Shown here piece by piece: positions 5,513 to 8,832 of a stretch of 8,832 nucleotides of DNA. The notes below the pieces were generated by a model, which saw only the letters and a list, made by a program, of their open reading frames with translations, made no database searches and had not been told where the DNA came from. Position 1 is the first letter of the stretch. Each line of letters begins with the position of its first letter. The DNA lies in the NCBI GenBank assembly GCA_025454675.1, contig JALONZ010000056.1:1-8832 (forward strand), read 5' to 3'. A program made the position numbers and the translations under genes. The DNA is from Anaerolineae bacterium. Its GTDB lineage: Bacteria; Chloroflexota; Anaerolineae; Aggregatilineales; Phototrophicaceae.

Positions 5513-6463
5513 ATGAGCGAACTTCTGACAACCATGATTAACGTGATTGCGCCTATTTTGTTGATTGCCGCGTTTGGTGCATACCTGAATCGGCGCTTCA
5601 AATTAGAACGGCGCACCTTATCCACTGTCCTCATCTATTTATTCATCCCCGCGCTGGTCTTGGAAGGCATGACGAATGCACGGGTTGGCAATGACCAGCT
5701 CATCCGCATGATGCTATTTATTTTTATGGGATGTGCGTCTCTCGCGCTGGTTGGATGGCTCATCGCTAAAGCCATGCGACTCGATTTTATGACCACCAAC
5801 GCCTTCATTTTGTGCGTGTTGATGATAAATGCCGCCAATTATGGCATTCCGTTTAATCGTTTTGCCTTTGGGCAATCGGCGGAACAATTGGCGGTGGTGT
5901 ATTACATCGCATCGGCAGTTGTGAGCAATACGCTGGGGGTGTATTTTGCGTCACGCGGCAATAGTACATCGGCACGAAGCGCGATGATGAATATTTTCAA
6001 ATTGCCCATGCTCTATGCAATGGTGATTGGGCTTATTCTCAATCAAGCCGGTATTTTTATTTATGCGCCCGCCGATATGCCCAACGCGCCCGCCTTGCCC
6101 TTGCCCATTGCCCGCATCATTGATGTGGTATCAGATGCGACAGTCCCGATGATGTTGGTATTGCTAGGGGTGATATTGAGCGAATCGCATTTTACATTCA
6201 AACGGATTATGCCCATGCTCGCCGCCAGTGGTGTAAAATTGGTTATTGCACCTTTAATTGCCATTTTTATCATGGCGCTGTTAGGGATAGATGGGCTTAC
6301 CCGTCAGGTGGGCATTGTGCAGTTATCTATGCCAGTAGCCGTGTTGACCAGCGCCCTCGCATCTGAATTTGATGGCGATGCCGAATTTGTGGCAGGTGTC
6401 ATCCTCATCAGCACACTGGGGAGTATCATCTCATTGAGTGTATTGGTCACTTTGGTGGGATGA
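5513..6463 (+). CDS. AEC (auxin efflux carrier) family transporter
   Basis: This is a 316-residue integral membrane carrier of the bile acid/auxin efflux superfamily. About ten hydrophobic segments run from residue 8 to the C-terminus, in two repeats separated by a short loop near 145-160. Typical AEC motifs are visible: a helix break NAANYGIPF (106-114) in the first half, and DATVPMMLVLLG (208-219) and QLSMPVAVLTSALASEFD (270-287) in the second. Bacterial members move organic acids such as malate, malonate or other small anions; the substrate here cannot be read from sequence. A TTG 19 codons upstream is in frame, but a TATAAT box lies in that extension, so ATG 5513 is chosen; its ribosome site (GAGA) is weak. 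It is divergent from icd, so transport of a TCA-related acid is a guess only. No terminator follows, so read-through into the next operon is possible. Confidence 0.88.
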   Translation: MSELLTTMINVIAPILLIAAFGAYLNRRFKLERRTLSTVLIYLFIPALVLEGMTNARVGNDQLIRMMLFIFMGCASLALVGWLIAKAMRLDFMTTNAFILCVLMINAANYGIPFNRFAFGQSAEQLAVVYYIASAVVSNTLGVYFASRGNSTSARSAMMNIFKLPMLYAMVIGLILNQAGIFIYAPADMPNAPALPLPIARIIDVVSDATVPMMLVLLGVILSESHFTFKRIMPMLAASGVKLVIAPLIAIFIMALLGIDGLTRQVGIVQLSMPVAVLTSALASEFDGDAEFVAGVILISTLGSIISLSVLVTLVG

Positions 6464-6471
6464 TATATAAT
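6443..6471 (+). promoter_or_regulatory. Promoter of the uma2-tsaE-tsaB-rimI operon
   Basis: TTGGTC (6443-6448) and TATAAT (6466-6471) are separated by exactly 17 bases, a good sigma-70-type promoter. The -35 box and most of the spacer lie inside the end of the transporter gene, whose stop is at 6461-6463. It would give a leader of about 25 bases before the Uma2 gene. Confidence 0.6.
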
Positions 6472-6489
6472 GTAAACATCAATAGACGT

Positions 6490-6495
6490 GAGGAA
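6490..6495 (+). promoter_or_regulatory. Ribosome binding site of the Uma2-family gene
   Basis: GAGGAA is eight bases before the ATG at 6504-6506, a strong match that supports this start. Confidence 0.65.
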
Positions 6496-6503
6496 ACCCT
6501 ATC

Positions 6504-7061
6504 ATGACCTTTACGATAATGCCGATGACGGCAGAAGAATTTGACCAATATGCCTTGTTGCCAGAAAATGACGACAAGCTATTAGAATATATTGTGGGGG
6601 AGATTTTTAATAAAATGCCATCAAATCCGTATGCGTCTAAAATTTCAGCACGTTTTGTTAAAGTCATCTCCATTTTTGTGGATGATAATGATTTAGGGCA
6701 TGTTACAACCGAAGCAGGTGGGTATAAAATTGGGTTTGGTGAACGTTATGCGCCTGATGTGGCATATGTATCGAAAGACCGCCAATCCGAATTGAACACC
6801 TCTGGTTATAATGATGTCCCGCCCGATTTGGCGGTAGAAGTGGAATATCCCACCGATTTAGCATCGGAAAAGCGCCTGCGCTATAAAGTCACCCATTATT
6901 TGAATGTGGGGACAACGGTTTGGGTGGTGTATCCAGAGGCAAAGACGGTTGAGGTGTATGTCCCTGGTCAATCTGTGCAATTTCTATCCGAAAAAGATAC
7001 CCTCACGGGTGGCGCTGTGCTACAGGGGTTTAGCGTACCACTCAGTGAGGTGTTCAAATAA
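6504..7061 (+). CDS. Uma2 family (DUF820) restriction-endonuclease-fold protein
   Basis: This 185-residue protein has the usual Uma2/DUF820 length and layout. An N-terminal EYIVGEIF (28-35) precedes APDVAYV (83-89), then PPDLAVEVEYPTDLASEKRLRYKVTHYLNVG (106-136 in pieces: PPDLAVEVEYP, then a helix with K128), then VWVVYP (139-144). The likely PD-(D/E)xK site uses E33, D85, E112 and a lysine carried on the following helix (K128). The family has a nuclease fold, but a biological role has rarely been shown; copies are numerous in cyanobacteria and Chloroflexota. It is the first gene after the predicted promoter and is 28 bases ahead of tsaE, so it is probably cotranscribed with the t6A genes. 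A functional link with them is not established. Confidence 0.88.
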   Translation: MTFTIMPMTAEEFDQYALLPENDDKLLEYIVGEIFNKMPSNPYASKISARFVKVISIFVDDNDLGHVTTEAGGYKIGFGERYAPDVAYVSKDRQSELNTSGYNDVPPDLAVEVEYPTDLASEKRLRYKVTHYLNVGTTVWVVYPEAKTVEVYVPGQSVQFLSEKDTLTGGAVLQGFSVPLSEVFK

Positions 7062-7089
7062 CCGATGAGGACGTAAAGGAATAGGTTCA

Positions 7090-7587
7090 TTGGCAATACT
7101 TAAACCAGATGAATTAAATATTATCAGTCACAGCGAAGAGCAAACGCGCCGTTATGGGGCAAAATTGGGCATGTTACTGCGTAAAGGCGATGTGATATGC
7201 CTATCGGGGGATATGGGCGCGGGCAAAACCGTGTTCACCAGTGGCATCGGCACGGGTTGGGGGTCATTATACCCTGTCACAAGCCCAACCTTTGTATTGG
7301 TACATGAGCATAAACGCGAAAAAGACCGCCAACGCTTATATCATTTAGATTGTTATCGGCTCGAAAATCCGCGCGATGTGGTTTCAATTGGCTTTGATGA
7401 TTTACTCGATTCTGGCACACTCATCATCGAGTGGCCCGAGCGCATCGAAAGCGCCCTACCGAGTGCTTATTTATGGGTAGATTTGCGCGTGGTGGATGAT
7501 ACCCGTCGCAACCTGATTTTCAAGGGCAATAGCCCCTATTATTTGAACCTTATCACCACCTTCAGAGAAAAAACTTTCGGGGCATAA
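7090..7587 (+). CDS. tsaE: tRNA threonylcarbamoyladenosine (t6A) biosynthesis ATPase TsaE
   Basis: TsaE is the ATPase that helps the TsaB-TsaD complex turn over when it transfers the threonylcarbamoyl group to A37 of ANN-decoding tRNAs. The 165-residue product has the P-loop GDMGAGKT (40-47), the family motif SPTFVLVHEH (65-74), HLDCYRLENPRDV (85-97) and IIEWPERI (112-119). Length and motif order are normal for the family. The start is a TTG (7090-7092); AAAGGA lies nine bases upstream and no in-frame ATG occurs nearby, so this start is reasonable. The gene follows the Uma2-family gene by 28 bases and is two bases ahead of tsaB, which supports a single operon. Confidence 0.93.
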   Translation: MAILKPDELNIISHSEEQTRRYGAKLGMLLRKGDVICLSGDMGAGKTVFTSGIGTGWGSLYPVTSPTFVLVHEHKREKDRQRLYHLDCYRLENPRDVVSIGFDDLLDSGTLIIEWPERIESALPSAYLWVDLRVVDDTRRNLIFKGNSPYYLNLITTFREKTFGA

Positions 7588-7589
7588 AT

Positions 7590-8276
7590 ATGATTTTAGC
7601 CATAGATACCGCAACCCGTTTTATCAGCATCGCTTTGCATGATGGTCACACACTCCTCATGGAGCAAACATGGCAAAGTGATAATTTGCACACCGAACAA
7701 CTCGCGCCTGCCATTCAACAATTATTCAAATTTACCGAAACATCTCCCGACCAACTCAGCGCAATCGGCGTGAGCATCGGACCGGGGTCATACACAGGCT
7801 TACGCATTGGTGTGGCAATGGCGAAAGGCATGTGCGCGGTGCATAACCTGCCCCTCATCGGCATGAGTACACTGGATTTACTGGCGTATTCACATGGGCA
7901 ACATCCCGCCAATACGGGTTTGGTGGCGATTGTGGCGGCGGGTCGCGGACGTGTCATTGTCAATAGTTATCGCTGGAAAAAAGGTGTTTGGCAAAGCCAC
8001 AGCCAACCACGCCTGATGACATGGGAAAAATTGATTGAAACGTTGGACGGCGCGGCGGTCATCACAGGCGAAATTAATTCGCATGGGCGCGACATCCTCG
8101 AAAGTGCCATCACATCGGGCAAACCGATTAGCATCGCATCCCCTGCCACACGCGCACGGCGGGCAGGCTTTTTAGCCAATTATGCGTGGGAGCAATTCCG
8201 CGCCACCGAAGATAAATCTGTTTTTGAGCCGAATAAACTGATACCCATTTATATGCAAGATGAGACCACCCCATGA
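7590..8276 (+). CDS. tsaB: t6A biosynthesis protein TsaB
   Basis: TsaB is the non-catalytic ASKHA-fold partner that dimerises with TsaD in the bacterial t6A37 tRNA-modifying complex. The 228-residue product opens with ILAIDTATRFISIAL (2-16) and carries the diagnostic GPGSYTGLRIG (64-74). Typical TsaB proteins then have a strand reading like DARRGEVY; here the matching part reads AAGRGRVIV (116-124), so the Asp and Glu of that motif are absent. Its end (KLIPIYMQ, 216-223) fits the usual conserved C-terminal P-x-Y region. The ATG is only two bases after the tsaE stop with a weak CGGGG site, and its TGA overlaps the rimI start as ATGA, so translational coupling is likely on both sides. tsaD is not in the window and may lie downstream. 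Confidence 0.94.
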   Translation: MILAIDTATRFISIALHDGHTLLMEQTWQSDNLHTEQLAPAIQQLFKFTETSPDQLSAIGVSIGPGSYTGLRIGVAMAKGMCAVHNLPLIGMSTLDLLAYSHGQHPANTGLVAIVAAGRGRVIVNSYRWKKGVWQSHSQPRLMTWEKLIETLDGAAVITGEINSHGRDILESAITSGKPISIASPATRARRAGFLANYAWEQFRATEDKSVFEPNKLIPIYMQDETTP

Positions 8277-8832
8277 GCGCCATTTTACGCTATATGCACC
8301 TCACCGACATCCGTGAAGTGGTTGTGATTGACCGCCTGTCCTTCACCCCTGCTTGGTCGGAGCAATCATATGCGTATGAAGTATCGAAAGCCCCAACCAG
8401 CCACATGATGGTGATGCAATCTCTATTCGATAATACCTCACGATGGCGCAGGTTCATCCGCCCATTCACCAATTCTGGGGGTAAAATTTTGGGGTATGCA
8501 GGCATGTGGATGATTGCCGATGAAGCCCATATCAGCACGATTGCATCCCACCCTGATGAACGCGGTAAAGGGGTTGGCGAGATGATTCTGGCATCACTCA
8601 TTCAAAAAGCGGTACATCATCAATCGGCATATGTGGTTTTAGAAGTGCGCGTGAGCAATGTCATCGCGCAAAATTTGTATCACAAGTATGAGTTCACCAT
8701 TGTGGATAGGCGTGCTAATTATTACCACGATAATCGTGAAGATGCGTTTGATATGCGCCTCGATTTATCTGAACCAGAACGCATTGCGCGGTTGAAAGCG
8801 CGGTATTATGCCATGTTGCAAAAATTAGATTG
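8273..8832 (+). CDS. rimI: Ribosomal protein S18 alanine N-acetyltransferase RimI (3' end missing)
   Basis: This GNAT-fold enzyme uses acetyl-CoA to acetylate the N-terminal Ala of ribosomal protein S18. The frame opens at the ATG of an ATGA overlap with tsaB and runs without a stop to the window end, 186 codons. Motif A reads TIASHPDERGKGVGEMIL (89-106), with the acetyl-CoA pyrophosphate loop R97-G-K-G-V-G. LEVRVSN (123-129), NLYHKYEF (134-141) and the RimI-type NYYHDNREDAFDMRLDL (149-165) follow. E. coli RimI has 148 residues. This one is longer because of an insertion around residues 50-72, rich in Arg and Phe, between the early strands, and a basic C-terminal extension after residue 165. 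The tsaB neighbour supports RimI over other GNAT proteins. Start selection rests on coupling, as no strong ribosome site is present. Confidence 0.87.
   Translation, partial: MSAILRYMHLTDIREVVVIDRLSFTPAWSEQSYAYEVSKAPTSHMMVMQSLFDNTSRWRRFIRPFTNSGGKILGYAGMWMIADEAHISTIASHPDERGKGVGEMILASLIQKAVHHQSAYVVLEVRVSNVIAQNLYHKYEFTIVDRRANYYHDNREDAFDMRLDLSEPERIARLKARYYAMLQKLD

Noticed and set aside
6504..8832. Uma2 gene plus tsaE/tsaB/rimI as a defence system
   Set aside because: Uma2 proteins are common and the other three are housekeeping genes; nothing else typical of defence islands is present.

Overview
The window looks like an ordinary chromosomal segment from a bacterium, most likely a mesophilic member of Chloroflexota (Anaerolineae-like). 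That assignment is inferred from four things: a VIT/vWA protein with a Met-rich tail, a Thermus-type long isocitrate dehydrogenase, a Uma2-family gene, and a tsaE-tsaB-rimI cluster with a TTG start and short spacings. No rRNA, tRNA, CRISPR array, transposase, phage gene or integration site was seen, and no stretch over 300 bases lacks a gene.

Layout. (1) 1-1821, +: the 3' part of a VIT + von Willebrand A domain protein, cut by the left edge. (2) 1822-1957: a convergent intergenic region holding two related hairpins in inverted orientation; the second is followed by seven T and reads as the terminator of the vWA gene. (3) 1958-5319, minus strand, read right to left: a Thermus-type isocitrate dehydrogenase (icd), a family 4 uracil-DNA glycosylase, and an unrecognised four-helix membrane protein. 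Hairpins without a U tract sit just after the icd and glycosylase stops. (4) 5320-5512: a divergent promoter region with a perfect 28-bp palindrome in the icd leader and back-to-back -10 boxes. (5) 5513-6463, +: an AEC-family transporter. (6) 6504-8832, +: a tight operon of a Uma2-type nuclease-fold protein, tsaE, tsaB and rimI, the last cut by the right edge. A TTGGTC-17-TATAAT promoter overlaps the 3' end of the transporter gene.

How the genes fit together. TsaE and TsaB belong to the machinery that makes the t6A37 modification on ANN-decoding tRNAs (with TsaC and TsaD, not in this window). RimI acetylates the N-terminus of ribosomal protein S18, and its gene is a usual neighbour. The icd gene product serves the TCA cycle. 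The glycosylase removes uracil from DNA and ends in a probable sliding-clamp-binding peptide. The transporter, membrane protein and vWA protein act at or outside the membrane, and nothing in the sequence links them functionally to the rest.

I found no convincing undescribed multi-gene system. The observations most worth checking are the covarying GNRA-capped hairpin pair (about 1849-1950), the Cys-to-His change at a predicted iron-sulfur ligand of the glycosylase and its C-terminal clamp motif, and the NAD-type cofactor signature in the isocitrate dehydrogenase.
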